Shown here: positions 44,832 to 54,885 of the stretch, in pieces | Numbering within the stretch: position 1 is the stretch's first letter | How the letters are laid out: every line of letters starts with the position of its first letter | Assembly (NCBI GenBank): GCA_948847595.1 | Contig: CAQOGY010000001.1 | Coordinates: 124,001 to 188,000 of the forward strand | Direction: 5' to 3' | Length of the DNA: 64,000 bases | DNA from: an uncultured Bacteroides sp. | GTDB lineage: Bacteria > Bacteroidota > Bacteroidia > Bacteroidales > Bacteroidaceae | Made by a program: the position numbers and the translations under genes | The notes under the pieces: generated by a model | Database searches by the model: none | The model's input: the letters and a program-made list of their open reading frames with translations, nothing else | What the model was told of the DNA's origin: nothing

Positions 44832-46187
44832 TTATTGAACAGAAAATGGAATAACCGCACTTGCTACTTTCTTATTTTTCACGTCGCGCACAAAGACTAT
44901 CAGACGATAGTTGCCAACTGTTGAAGGAGCTTTGAATGTAATATCCTTTTGGGTGTTATCATCTATCAATCCGGTGATACCATCCGGCAGGCTGCCGTCT
45001 GAAGAAGCTGTCTTTTCTTTCATAATCATCCAGTCGTAGGTCAGTGCATCTCCATCCGGGTCGGTGGCTGTAACTTTTGCTTCGTTGGATGAATTCGGGC
45101 TGACAATAATAACGTCTTCCGCTTTTTTGCCATTCATCAGCATATCATTACGGGTTGCTATCACCGGAGCACGGTTTTTCGGGTAACTCCCTGTCCATGC
45201 ATATTGCATGGCATCGACTGCCGGGAAGGTATATCCTTTCTTGTCGAACAGCCCGTACCAAGTCAGTACTTCTCCGTGTGTCTGGTATCCCCATAAGAAT
45301 ACGAACGAACCTAAACAACCGTTGTCCTTATTGGCGGCTATATTCTCCTGATAGGCTTTCAGGTAGACGGCTTCTTTTTCACTACTGGTCTGTTCTACCA
45401 AGCCACCCCACGGCAATATTCTTTCGGGTTCGGGATTCATTTGCCACGTACCGCGAGGTCCGAACTCCGTAATCATATATGGTTTGGTCCAGCCTGCGGA
45501 CTGAAGGTTACCCAATACTCCCGGCAGGTTAGGCGCATATGTATTGACCGATAGAATATCTATATGAGGGGCCTTTTCTATAATATTCTTTATATGGTTT
45601 ACATTAGAGGATGCCAATGTCGTTGTAGTGGGATGATTTGGGTCGGTTTCGTGAATCATCTTAGCTATATCATTGATTGCATCCCAGAGTTTGAGATTGG
45701 TATAACTTGCTTCAGCTTCATTGCCTATCGACCATACCAAAAGCGCCGGATGGTCTTTGAAGCGTTCGACTGTTGCTTTTATTTCATCAAACTGAGCTTT
45801 TACCGCCGCACTGTTGTTATAATCAAAGCCGTCGGTCTCTCTTCTGATATAGAGCCCGAAATTTACATAAAGTCCTTTTTCCTATGCGCTGTTCAAAATA
45901 GTCATGCTCTTGTCAGACACCCCATATGTTCTGATAACATTGGCTCCGAAGTCTTTGGCTTCAGCATAGAAGTTGTTGCATGCGGCTCCTTTGATATATA
46001 ATTCTTGTCCGTTTACAAGCAATTTCCATTTTCCGTCGACTTTTGATGTCTCAACTTTAGCGGGGGGAACAACTGGCTTTTCTTCAAAAGAACCTTTGGG
46101 GATTGTATAATTGTCGTTGTCTGAACACGAAGCGTTCAGGACAGCGGCAAGTATAAAGAATGAGGTAAATAGGTATTTTAGTTTCAT
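44832..46187 (-). pseudogene. GH2/clan GH-A-type glycosidase interrupted by an in-frame amber codon (locus gene 4)
   Basis: Two open frames, 45882-46187 and 44832 to about 45881, lie in the same frame and are joined by a single TAG at 45882-45884. Read through, 451 residues give a lipoprotein signal (Cys in LNASCSDNDN), a TIM barrel with acid/base Glu157 in WSIGNEAE and probable nucleophile Glu241 in MITEFGPRG, and a C-terminal Ig/PKD-like domain (about 365-451). Clan GH-A enzymes of GH2 and GH158 type share this plan. Either one nonsense mutation inactivated the gene or the base is a sequencing error. The rest of the frame is intact, so any loss is recent. Confidence 0.82.
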
Positions 46188-46191
46188 AACT

Positions 46192-47838
46192 TTATTTTTT
46201 AGTGGGTACTGATAATAATTGTCCGTCCTGTAGTAATTTATACTTCAATACATCATAAGATAGTTTCTGGACAGGTAAATTGGAATCTATTGCCAAAGCG
46301 GCGGCAGTGGCTGCCGATTGTCCTAATATCATATATACCGGTTCCATTCTGATAGTACTGTAAGCTACATGAGAAGATGACAAACATACGGTTGCCAATA
46401 GGTTGGCACATTCTTCCTCCTTAGGAGTCAGTGAATAATAACTGATAGGGTAGGGAATGGTAGGGGCAAATATGGTGCCCTCGTTTCTTAACTTGCCTTC
46501 TTGGTCGATGACGCGGGATACATAATGGCAGTCAAGGGCATAAGAACCCAGTCCCACCGAATGTTCGGCGGGTGTACGGTCTGTTTTGCGTACATTCTTT
46601 TCTGTCATCACAAATGTACCGATCATCCTGCGGGCTTCGCGCACGTATATTTGATAAGGGAAATTCCGGGTGTCGGTGAATTCGTCTTTAGGCAATCCCC
46701 AATCCAGCATCTCCTTGCGGATATGTTCCGGTACACGCTTGTCATGACCCAAAAACCATAACATGCCCAGTGCGTAATCTTTATGCAGTTGCTCTATTTC
46801 CTTTCTGGTTTTGTAGTCGGCTTCTGCATAGTCGTAGCTTGCACCGAAGAAGTCCAGATGGTTGGTATCCGTTTTCTTGTTAGGCATAGGAGTCAATGTT
46901 ATAATTTGCTGGAGTTTTGTTTCCGGTTCCAGTTTCAGCATACGTACATATATCTCATACCATAACGGATTATAGTTCTTCGGCTTTTGAATGGATATAC
47001 GGTTGTCGGGGTCGTTTGTCAGAGTCATTCTGTAGCAATAGGCTTGTACACGTTTGTCCGCATCCCCTTGTTTACCCCATTCCTGGGTTGTCACATAAGG
47101 CAGAGCGCCTGATTTTGCATTCCCTTCCTTGATGTAAGGGCTTATCTTTGTCAGGTCTTTCCCTTGGTCATAATTGATACGGATACCGTTATAGGTTTCT
47201 CCGTATTGCAGGTTTGATTCGCGCCCTACTGTGTAGGAAATTCCTGTACGTGCCAGAAGGTCTCCTTCGTAGGAAGCGTCTATAAACATTTTAGCTTCAA
47301 TAACCTTTCCATTCTCCAGTTGGATGCTCCGGATTATATTCTCTTCTTTCCGGACGTTCTTATTCAGGTCGAGCCGGTGGTTGAAAAGGACTTCTACTCC
47401 TGCCGTTTTCAGCATATCCCGCATAATCCGTTCGGCTACTGAGGATTCATAAACCCATTGTATCCGCCTTTCATCATTTTTACCTCTATATGTGCGCTTT
47501 AATGTCGAAACCATGAATGATTCTCTGTCTTGATTGCGCCATACTTCGGGTTGCAGGTAGTAATTGTATATTTTGTTGTAGAATTCTTTTGTTATACCAC
47601 CTATCAGGTCATTACGGTTCATGTCGGTAGCTGTCAGCCCTGATGTGACAAGACCGCCTACATGGTCGTTCTTCGATATAAGCACTACTTTCTTACCCAT
47701 ACGTGCGCCTTGTATCGCTGCAATTACTCCGGAAGCTGACTCTCCATATATACAAATGTCATATTGTGGAGTATTGGCAAACAAGCCTGTAACAAAAGAA
47801 CAGAGCAGTAGTATTAATATAGTAATCTTTTTTCTCAT
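46192..47838 (-). CDS. Exported FAD-dependent oxidoreductase (locus gene 3)
   Basis: 548 residues, beginning at the ATG of MRKKITILIL; upstream in-frame starts overlap susD. It has a cleavable signal peptide ending GLFANTPQ, the FAD motif DICIYGESASGVIAAIQGA (about 28-46) and the PF12831 features HVGGLVTSGLTATD and YEGDLLARTGISYTVGRE. It lacks the C-terminal beta domain of the second flavoprotein. Both are Sec-type exported, so FAD would be acquired outside the cytoplasm. It directly follows susD, which suggests a function at the start of the pathway. Confidence 0.86.
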   Translation of the reverse strand: MRKKITILILLLCSFVTGLFANTPQYDICIYGESASGVIAAIQGARMGKKVVLISKNDHVGGLVTSGLTATDMNRNDLIGGITKEFYNKIYNYYLQPEVWRNQDRESFMVSTLKRTYRGKNDERRIQWVYESSVAERIMRDMLKTAGVEVLFNHRLDLNKNVRKEENIIRSIQLENGKVIEAKMFIDASYEGDLLARTGISYTVGRESNLQYGETYNGIRINYDQGKDLTKISPYIKEGNAKSGALPYVTTQEWGKQGDADKRVQAYCYRMTLTNDPDNRISIQKPKNYNPLWYEIYVRMLKLEPETKLQQIITLTPMPNKKTDTNHLDFFGASYDYAEADYKTRKEIEQLHKDYALGMLWFLGHDKRVPEHIRKEMLDWGLPKDEFTDTRNFPYQIYVREARRMIGTFVMTEKNVRKTDRTPAEHSVGLGSYALDCHYVSRVIDQEGKLRNEGTIFAPTIPYPISYYSLTPKEEECANLLATVCLSSSHVAYSTIRMEPVYMILGQSAATAAALAIDSNLPVQKLSYDVLKYKLLQDGQLLSVPTKK

Positions 47839-47864
47839 CTTATTATATGTATGTTTTTCAGTGA

Positions 47865-49451
47865 TTATTTGTATCCAATATTTTGCGGAAAGTTTTCGGC
47901 TCCCATATTGATGACTTCCGCTTCGGGTATCGGCCATCTCACAAAGTGAGGGTTGGCAGGCAGATTATTACGTCCGAGAATAGATGCAGGTATTTCCGGG
48001 TCCCCGGCATATGCCTTGACTTGCTCAATAAGTATTCCAAGACGTTTCAGGAAATACCATCTGTCGCCTTCGAAAGACAGTTCGCGAGCTTGCTCGTCCA
48101 TAATGTCTTTCATAGTGAGCACACCGGTGAATTTATCGTTTCCGGCTCTTTCCCACGTTTTGTTGAAATAGTATTTGGCTAACGTCTGGTCATTCTTCAT
48201 CAAGGCTGCTTCGGCCGCCATTATATAGGACTCGGCAAGACGGTATACTATCACATCCTTATAGCTGCGTGTCTCAGAAGCGGTGCGCGTCCATTTATCC
48301 CCATACTTGATGCATCCCGGATATACATATTTATTGATGCTTCCGTTCTTATATAGTGGAAAATAATCTCCGGGTTTTACTGTAGCCGAACCGTATGAGA
48401 TGTTCTTATCAGTAGTATTCTTGTACTGGTGTATATAGTACTCCTGATAACGTTTGTCCTTAGCTTTGTCATACAGTGAGAATAAATAGGGGCTGGGGAG
48501 ACATCTTCCGTAAGTATATCCCCAGTTGTCATAAGAACAGGCATATTCTGCGGTTCCACCGATTTCTGTGCGATACTGTGCGATGAAATAGGCGGCAAAG
48601 TAATTACCTTTCGGACTGGCACTGGATAAGTTGCCGCCCGGATTTTTGCTCCATTGTTGCACCATCAGCGCTTCTTTATGGTTCAAGTCCCCGGCATTGA
48701 AAACTTCATTCAGTGCAATCAAGTCAAAATGGCCGGATTTCTCAATTTCTTCCACTTGTTCCAAAGTCGTATCCCAGTCTTTGAGCCATAATGCTGCTTT
48801 GGCTTTCATATGACGGGCGGCAGCTTGGGTGAACCGTCCCGCTTCATCAGATACCCAATCGAGGTTTGTAATGGCATACTCCAAATCTTCGTAAATCAGG
48901 TCGAACACCTCTTTCTCGGAAGCAGCATGAAAATCTCTCGGGTCGTTGACGTTTTCAGCAGTAGTCGGCAGTACATTCAGCCATATCCTGTCGAATGTGC
49001 GATAAAGCAGAAAATAAGACTGTGCTCTGAAACACTTTGCTTCTGAAACGGTGGCCCGTAGTGAAGGGGTGTCTTCCAAATCCTCGGCGGCAGCAATTAT
49101 TTCATTGGCTTTGCCTATGATTTGGTACATCGTGCGCCACATAAATCCTACCTGATAAGCAGACGGCTTTAAATAATTAGGGTCATAGATGCCGTAAAAG
49201 TTACCGGTTCCACCGTTGGTTACGGCTAAATCCGTACCTCTTTCCAAAGCAAAGATGGTGGAGTTCTCAGTATCATTTGCATAGTTACGTTGCAATGCGT
49301 ATAGTGCATTGACAGCGAGCTTTAGCCCTTCCGGTGTTCCGAATACGTATTCGGAGCTATACTTCGTCTTATGTTCTTCGTCCAGGAAGTCGGAGCAGGA
49401 AGTAGTAAAGAGGAAGCAGGCTGTAAATATAAATAATATACTCTTTTTCAT
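47865..49451 (-). CDS. susD: SusD/RagB family glycan-binding lipoprotein (locus gene 2)
   Basis: Surface lipoprotein of 528 residues that lids the SusC channel and binds the incoming glycan. Lipobox Cys in FTTSCSDFLDEEH with the DFLDEE acidic export signal, tetratricopeptide-like N-terminal helices and the C-terminal motif ELSFEGDRWYFLKRLG. It starts 12 bases after the susC stop codon. The name refers to the family; its glycan differs from starch. Confidence 0.93.
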   Translation of the reverse strand: MKKSILFIFTACFLFTTSCSDFLDEEHKTKYSSEYVFGTPEGLKLAVNALYALQRNYANDTENSTIFALERGTDLAVTNGGTGNFYGIYDPNYLKPSAYQVGFMWRTMYQIIGKANEIIAAAEDLEDTPSLRATVSEAKCFRAQSYFLLYRTFDRIWLNVLPTTAENVNDPRDFHAASEKEVFDLIYEDLEYAITNLDWVSDEAGRFTQAAARHMKAKAALWLKDWDTTLEQVEEIEKSGHFDLIALNEVFNAGDLNHKEALMVQQWSKNPGGNLSSASPKGNYFAAYFIAQYRTEIGGTAEYACSYDNWGYTYGRCLPSPYLFSLYDKAKDKRYQEYYIHQYKNTTDKNISYGSATVKPGDYFPLYKNGSINKYVYPGCIKYGDKWTRTASETRSYKDVIVYRLAESYIMAAEAALMKNDQTLAKYYFNKTWERAGNDKFTGVLTMKDIMDEQARELSFEGDRWYFLKRLGILIEQVKAYAGDPEIPASILGRNNLPANPHFVRWPIPEAEVINMGAENFPQNIGYK

Positions 49452-49463
49452 GATTTTACCTTA

Positions 49464-52400
49464 TTAAAATGTCACATTCAATCCAAATAATACAGTCCTG
49501 GGTTCGGGATAATCTCCCGGAGTCTGTTCCGGGCCGTAAGCCTGTACGTCGGTTTTCGTCCAGAAGTTAGACAGTGTCATATAGAGTCTCAGACTTTGCA
49601 TGTATGCTTTGCTGATAAGTGCACGGGGAAAATTGTATCCGAAAGTAACGTTTCGCAGACGGACATATGATGCATCCTGATAGCCCAATGAACTGATGTA
49701 TGCGGGTGCTTGCGTCATGTTGGGCGCAGGGGCTTCATTAGACGGGTTATTCTGTGTCCAGTAATTGCGTCGGATACCGTTCCGCTTGGCAGTCAAGTCG
49801 CCACCATTCTCGAATGTGGTCAGATAAGGGTTGTAGATTGTCCCACCATGAGAGATATACAAGTCGGCAGATAAGTCGAATCCCTTATAGTTGAAAGATG
49901 TGCCGACCGTACCTATCCATTTGGGGTCACGTTGCATCACTACTCTGTCATCGGCTGTTATCTGATTGTCGTTGTTCACATCCCGCAGTTTGATGCTACC
50001 CGGAGTAGCTGTCGGCATATGAGAATTGGCGATATCGTCATCTTTTTGCCAGATGCCGTCAAATACATAGTCGTAATATACATTCATCGGATATCCGACA
50101 AACCATTTGTTGTTCACGTCATCAAGCGGTTTTCCATTCTCATCGACTTGTCCGTCTATCTTTTTTATTTCATTTTTGTTCTTGGTGAAAGTGAAGTTGA
50201 CATCCCATCTGAAATCTTTGATTTTGACGGGAGTGGTATTCAGCGTTATTTCGATACCATTATTCTTCATTTCCGCCAGATTCACGGTCTGGGTGGAATA
50301 TCCCAGTGAGCTCGGGATAGACTTGGTGACAAGCAGGTCGGTAGTCTTGGTAGTATAGTATTCTATCGTACCATTGATTCTTCCGTTGAAGAATCCGAAA
50401 TCAAGTCCGATATTCCCGGAAGTGGACGTTTCCCATTTCAAGTTAGGATTGGTCAATTCTGTTCCGGGCAGGTATCCGATGACTGTTTTATCTCCGAATT
50501 CAGTCAGGTACCTGTCAGTCAAGCCAAGTGATTTATAAGGATTGACTCCTTGATTACCCACCGCACCGTAACTTAGACGGAGTTTCAGGTTGGACAACCA
50601 TTTGGCTTCTTTCAAGAAGGACTCTTCATTTATCCGCCAGGCAAAAGCTCCTGAGGGGAAATAACCATATTTATTATTTTTCCCGAAAACCGAAGAGCCG
50701 TCCACGCGTAAAGCGAAGGTGAATAAGTATTTCTCGAACAGGTTGTATCTCACACGTCCTAAGAATGATAAAAGTTTTCTGTCAGACAATTGCCAGGTAG
50801 GAGTACCATATTCATTGGCGGAACCTATTGCATTGTAGGTCAAGTCGTCATTCGCAAATCCTGTGCCGTTTATTCCTAAACTCTTCCATTCAATGACATT
50901 CACACTTTGCATAAAGGTTGCGTCGAAATGATGATTCTTATTGAAATCCTTCACATAGTTGACTATATTCTCGAACAGGTAGTCATTGGAGAAACTGGTT
51001 CCGGCAGTCGCTTTTCCATTGTTGTTGCGTCCGGTCGTGTGCTTCGTTCCCTGATACGTGTTGCTATGGACGGTTCTGGTATTCAAACTTCCGTTGGCAC
51101 GATATGACAAGTCTTTTGTGATTTTCCAGTCTACGAAGAAGTTTATCAATAACCGGTCTGTCTGGCTTTTATTGTTTGAGTAGTCGATATTCCATAAGGG
51201 GTTGTAATGAGACTCCCCGGCTTCGGTTACATCTTCACGCAATGAACCGTCGTCATTATATACTTTTGCCAGAGGCGGCATGGTGATAAATGAATTGAAG
51301 GAGCCGTCGGCTGTTTTCTTCCATGATTTGGTGTATAAGAAGTTCGTACCTATTGTCAGGTTTTTCAGTAGTTTGTGGTCGATGTTCAATCGTCCGCTCA
51401 AACGCTGGAATCCTGAATTAGGAACCATACCGTTCTGGTCAAAATATCCCAGTCCCAGGGCGTATTTTGTTTTGTCCCCGCCGGATTGGATTAGAATATC
51501 GTGCTTTTGTTGCCAGGCGGAGCTTATCATTAGTTTTTCCCAGTCAACATATTCTCCTGATTTGAGCACGTCGAGCATCAATCCTCTGAAACAGTCGGCT
51601 TCATCATAACTAAGATTGGCATTGTAGTATGCTTCCTTACGTAAAGCAGCCCATTCTTCTCCATTGTAAAACTCAAAGTTCTTATGAATACTTTGTGAAG
51701 CAGCGTAAGTGTTATAACTGATTTTCATCTTTCCGGTCTTTCCCCGTTTGGTAGTAATCAGTATGACACCGTTGGCGGCGCGTGCACCATAGATTGATTG
51801 TGAAGAGGCGTCTTTCAGAACTTCGAGCGATGCTATATCGTTGGAGTTTATATCATCTATACTGCTCATTGGAACACCGTCCACAATATAAAGAGGGTCA
51901 TTTCCACCGGAAAGGGAACGCCGTCCCCGAATCAGAATGTTTGAACTTCCACCGGGCGCGGCATTAGCCATGGTGACTTGTACACCGGCAGCTTGTCCTC
52001 TCAGCATTTCACCCAAGCTGGAAGAGGGTGTGGCATTCAGTTTCTCGGAAGTTACGGAAGAAATAGCACCGGTGACGTCACTGCGTTTCTGTACGCCGTA
52101 ACCTACTACTATTACTTCGTCCAGCAGTTCGCTGTCTTCTTTTAGTATGATGCGCGCTAACTCTTTACTGTTAGCTTTAACTTCGGTTGTTTGATATCCG
52201 ATGTATGAGAACTGAATAGTAGCGTCTTCGGTTACGTTTGCCAAAGAGTAGTTTCCGTTAATATCGGTAATGATACCGTTCGTCGTACCTTTTACTAATA
52301 CATTGGCACCGATAATGGGTTCACCGTTCTGGTCTGTAACTGTTCCGTTGACTGTTTTGGTTCTTGTAGACTTTATTGTTTCCCGACTTTTTTGTTTGCC

Positions 52401-52733
52401 GACGGAGATGGTATTGTTTTTCCTATTGAAATATAAATTGGTCTGTACCGTTATCTTGCTCAGAATATTTTCTAATGAGCTGTTGCGTGCTTTGATTGAA
52501 ATGCGTGGAGCAGCATTCACAATTTCCTGGTCATAAAAGAATTTGTAGCCGGTCTGCTTGCTTAATTGATTGAATACATTTTCTACGGTTTCATTCTTGA
52601 CATCCAGCGTAATGTTTTTCTTTTCCTGCGCCTGTGTGTAATAAGGCAATGATGACAAGCATACGAATAGTAAAAAAGCTAAAAATGAATGTACATTCCT
52701 GCCTTTCCTTTTTATATTAGGAAGATTATTCAT
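49464..52733 (-). CDS. susC: SusC/RagA family TonB-dependent transporter with STN signalling domain (locus gene 1)
   Basis: Outer-membrane importer of 1089 residues. After a signal peptide comes an STN domain (about 45-95: NVFNQLSKQTGYKFFYD) that contacts the FecR anti-sigma, a carboxypeptidase-like domain (about 130-210), a TonB box-like LLDEVIVVGYG, the plug (about 215-330) and a 22-strand barrel ending TVLFGLNVTF. STN plus an adjacent FecR/ECF pair implies substrate-triggered trans-envelope signalling. The substrate is a glycan or glycoside of unknown type. Confidence 0.94.
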   Translation of the reverse strand: MNNLPNIKRKGRNVHSFLAFLLFVCLSSLPYYTQAQEKKNITLDVKNETVENVFNQLSKQTGYKFFYDQEIVNAAPRISIKARNSSLENILSKITVQTNLYFNRKNNTISVGKQKSRETIKSTRTKTVNGTVTDQNGEPIIGANVLVKGTTNGIITDINGNYSLANVTEDATIQFSYIGYQTTEVKANSKELARIILKEDSELLDEVIVVGYGVQKRSDVTGAISSVTSEKLNATPSSSLGEMLRGQAAGVQVTMANAAPGGSSNILIRGRRSLSGGNDPLYIVDGVPMSSIDDINSNDIASLEVLKDASSQSIYGARAANGVILITTKRGKTGKMKISYNTYAASQSIHKNFEFYNGEEWAALRKEAYYNANLSYDEADCFRGLMLDVLKSGEYVDWEKLMISSAWQQKHDILIQSGGDKTKYALGLGYFDQNGMVPNSGFQRLSGRLNIDHKLLKNLTIGTNFLYTKSWKKTADGSFNSFITMPPLAKVYNDDGSLREDVTEAGESHYNPLWNIDYSNNKSQTDRLLINFFVDWKITKDLSYRANGSLNTRTVHSNTYQGTKHTTGRNNNGKATAGTSFSNDYLFENIVNYVKDFNKNHHFDATFMQSVNVIEWKSLGINGTGFANDDLTYNAIGSANEYGTPTWQLSDRKLLSFLGRVRYNLFEKYLFTFALRVDGSSVFGKNNKYGYFPSGAFAWRINEESFLKEAKWLSNLKLRLSYGAVGNQGVNPYKSLGLTDRYLTEFGDKTVIGYLPGTELTNPNLKWETSTSGNIGLDFGFFNGRINGTIEYYTTKTTDLLVTKSIPSSLGYSTQTVNLAEMKNNGIEITLNTTPVKIKDFRWDVNFTFTKNKNEIKKIDGQVDENGKPLDDVNNKWFVGYPMNVYYDYVFDGIWQKDDDIANSHMPTATPGSIKLRDVNNDNQITADDRVVMQRDPKWIGTVGTSFNYKGFDLSADLYISHGGTIYNPYLTTFENGGDLTAKRNGIRRNYWTQNNPSNEAPAPNMTQAPAYISSLGYQDASYVRLRNVTFGYNFPRALISKAYMQSLRLYMTLSNFWTKTDVQAYGPEQTPGDYPEPRTVLFGLNVTF

Positions 52734-53003
52734 AAATTTGTACGTTTTAGTAATTGAATAGATTATTTAAAACAAAGGTTCGTAATGCGCGATACGTTAT
52801 TCACACGGGTCGAAACGAATGAATATCCGTCCGGATTACGGAATAGGGGCTTCTCTGAGAGACGGCTCCTATTTTTCTGAAATGGGATTAACCGGGTGCT
52901 TTCATAATATAATTTTTTTTAGAATTATAAGTTTAATATTCAAGGTTCTATAAAGTAATACACACGATAGATTATATGCTAGGGTGTGATTAACATCTTT
53001 TTG
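52734..53003. other. Leader region between the FecR-like gene and susC
   Basis: 270 bases without a gene. It contains a GC-rich hairpin (AATAGGGGC at 52842-52850 with a complementary arm ending about 52873) and AT-rich stretches. The susC promoter should lie here, recognised by the locus's own ECF sigma factor, so it need not match TAnnTTTG; I did not find one with confidence. Confidence 0.5.
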
Positions 53004-53981
53004 CTATTTATATAACAATATGCAGTTTCCTTCTTTTTTATACCGGATACCACTTGTATATTCGATAGATTGAAGAACTGCTTCCAGGCTCTTATTGTCG
53101 TGCTCTCCGGAAATCAGATTATTGAATTTACCATCGGCAAATGTAATGCGGCAATTGTACATTCGCTCCAGCTCCTTTGCCACGTCACGTATCGGAGTAC
53201 TGTTGAAACGCAGTCCGCCTTTTTTCCATATCGCCACCGGGCGCTCTTCGCGTCGTTTGCTGTATTCGCCCGAAATGGTATTGATAAGTACCTGTTCCTT
53301 GCCTTTTAACCGCATCATTGCTTCCGGCAAGTCCACTTGTACCTTTCCGCTTTCCACCTCTACAGAAACAATTTCATCAGAAGAATAGGATTTTATGTCA
53401 AAGCAGGTTCCCAATACACGTACATCGAAACGGCGGGTACTGACAATAAAAGGCTGTTCCTCATTTCTGTATACTTGAAAATATCCTTCACCTTCCAGTA
53501 CTATTTTACGTTCTTCTCCTTTGAAACTATTCGGATACCGTACATGTGAACATGAATTTAGTGTCAGTTGGGTGCCGTCGGGCAGAAGAATCTGTTTACG
53601 TTCGCCATAAGAGGTTGAGGCTTCCAGATAGATAGTCTGTCGTTCATTCAGATGTTCCAGATAATGAATTCCGCCTAGTACAAGACAAACGATTGCTGCT
53701 GTGCTGATGGCAGCAACTGCGATACGACGCAGCCAAGTACGTTTTTTATGTTCTATGCGTTTCAATAATTGGCGTGCTTCCCGTTTATAGTGTTCCCGTT
53801 CAAGATCAGTGAGAGGTTGCTGTGTTGCCGCTTCTTCCCACACATCAGAAGACAACTCGTCGAGTGTTTCATGATTATCCGGGTGGTGCAAGCTGTTCAG
53901 TATTTCCCGGGCATCCTCTGTGGTATAGAGATCATCCAGATAGCGACGATATAAGTTCTTGTTATTTTCTGTATTCTTCAT
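53004..53981 (-). CDS. FecR-family anti-sigma factor
   Basis: Inner-membrane anti-sigma protein of 325 residues. The cytoplasmic N-terminal segment (1-85) holds the sigma factor, a single helix crosses the membrane (about 88-108), the FecR domain (about 118-215: RKQILLPDGTQLTLNS) faces the periplasm, and a DUF4974-type STN-like domain (about 250-325) ends the protein. It would respond to the SusC STN domain. It follows the sigma gene in the same direction with a 126-base gap. Confidence 0.92.
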   Translation of the reverse strand: MKNTENNKNLYRRYLDDLYTTEDAREILNSLHHPDNHETLDELSSDVWEEAATQQPLTDLEREHYKREARQLLKRIEHKKRTWLRRIAVAAISTAAIVCLVLGGIHYLEHLNERQTIYLEASTSYGERKQILLPDGTQLTLNSCSHVRYPNSFKGEERKIVLEGEGYFQVYRNEEQPFIVSTRRFDVRVLGTCFDIKSYSSDEIVSVEVESGKVQVDLPEAMMRLKGKEQVLINTISGEYSKRREERPVAIWKKGGLRFNSTPIRDVAKELERMYNCRITFADGKFNNLISGEHDNKSLEAVLQSIEYTSGIRYKKEGNCILLYK

Positions 53982-54107
53982 ATTCTGTTATTTAGAGTTC
54001 GGGGATATCTTATTTTCCCCTTTGTATAATTAGTACACAAAGGAAAAGAGTATCTGGGGTATAGTTAACTTCCTTTAACCATCAACTTCATGAGAAGCTG
54101 TCTTCCG

Positions 54108-54710
54108 CTAAAGATTGAGGCAGATAAGGAGCAAGATAAGGTCAGTGCCGGTAATGGAGTGTTTCTCCAAATACGTACGAAGTGAACGTAATGAAGATGA
54201 GATATGCTCTTGTACAGTATTGACAGAAATTCCCAACGCTTCTGCAATTTCTTTGTGAGACATTTGTTTTTCACGGCTCATTTCGAATATTTCCCGTTGG
54301 CGGGAAGTCAGCTGTTCCAGTGCTTGGGATACAAGTCTTTGTAAATCATTAGCAATGATTGTATTGTTTGTCTCATTGCTATAGTCTATAGCTTGTGATA
54401 GAATCTGTTCTTTCAGCCGGTCTTCACTTGCCAGTTCACGCAACTGGTTCAGAATCCGGTTGCGCATGATTGTATATAGATAAGAAGAAAAAGAGGCGTC
54501 CGGATTAATAAAACGGCGACTTTCCCAAATCACAGTGAAGGCGTCCTGAAAGATGTCTTCAGCATATTCGCGTGATTTAAGGAAACGCATGGCAAAATAT
54601 ATCAGGCGATTTTTATAAGCCGCATAAAGTTCACAGAATGCATCCTCATCTCCGGCTATCAGACGGATGACAAGCGAACGTTCATTACCGGGAATATTTG
54701 TTGCGCACAT
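54108..54710 (-). CDS. ECF-type RNA polymerase sigma factor
   Basis: 200 residues: sigma region 2 at about 24-92 (AYAAYKNRLIYFAMRFLKSREYAEDIFQD-type helices) and region 4 at about 125-182 (LTSRQREIFEMSRE, GISVNTVQEHI). It belongs to the Bacteroides sigma-70-family subgroup that controls SusC/SusD loci with FecR proteins. It has its own vegetative promoter and is the first gene of the locus. Confidence 0.92.
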   Translation of the reverse strand: MCATNIPGNERSLVIRLIAGDEDAFCELYAAYKNRLIYFAMRFLKSREYAEDIFQDAFTVIWESRRFINPDASFSSYLYTIMRNRILNQLRELASEDRLKEQILSQAIDYSNETNNTIIANDLQRLVSQALEQLTSRQREIFEMSREKQMSHKEIAEALGISVNTVQEHISSSLRSLRTYLEKHSITGTDLILLLICLNL

Positions 54711-54756
54711 ATAGCATTTTAGGTTTCAATTCACAAAGGGATTGCTTAGATTGTCA

Positions 54757-54764
54757 CAAACGTA
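54757..54764 (-). promoter_or_regulatory. -7 element for the ECF sigma gene
   Basis: Minus-strand TACGTTTG, an exact TAnnTTTG match, 46 bases before the ATG. It indicates that the regulator pair is transcribed by the vegetative sigma factor. Confidence 0.5.
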
Positions 54765-54857
54765 CGTAAAATCCGGGAAATAAAAAAGGAAAGAAGTAGC
54801 TAATCTTTTTCAGATTTATTTCAGTATCATGATTTTTCTTTGCCGGAGATAATTTGC

Positions 54858-54865
54858 TATCTTTG
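54858..54865 (+). promoter_or_regulatory. -7 element for the DUF2490 gene
   Basis: TATCTTTG, an exact TAnnTTTG match, 20 bases before the ATG. Confidence 0.55.
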
Positions 54866-54885
54866 CAATTTTAACCCGATAATCA

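Noticed and set aside
46192..47937. Longer N-terminus of the first FAD oxidoreductase
   Set aside because: The extension overlaps the susD coding end and precedes a clear signal peptide at the internal ATG (47838).
36955..54710. Integrative element carrying the polysaccharide locus
   Set aside because: No integrase, transposase, tRNA or direct repeat was seen at either boundary; horizontal origin remains possible but is unsupported here.
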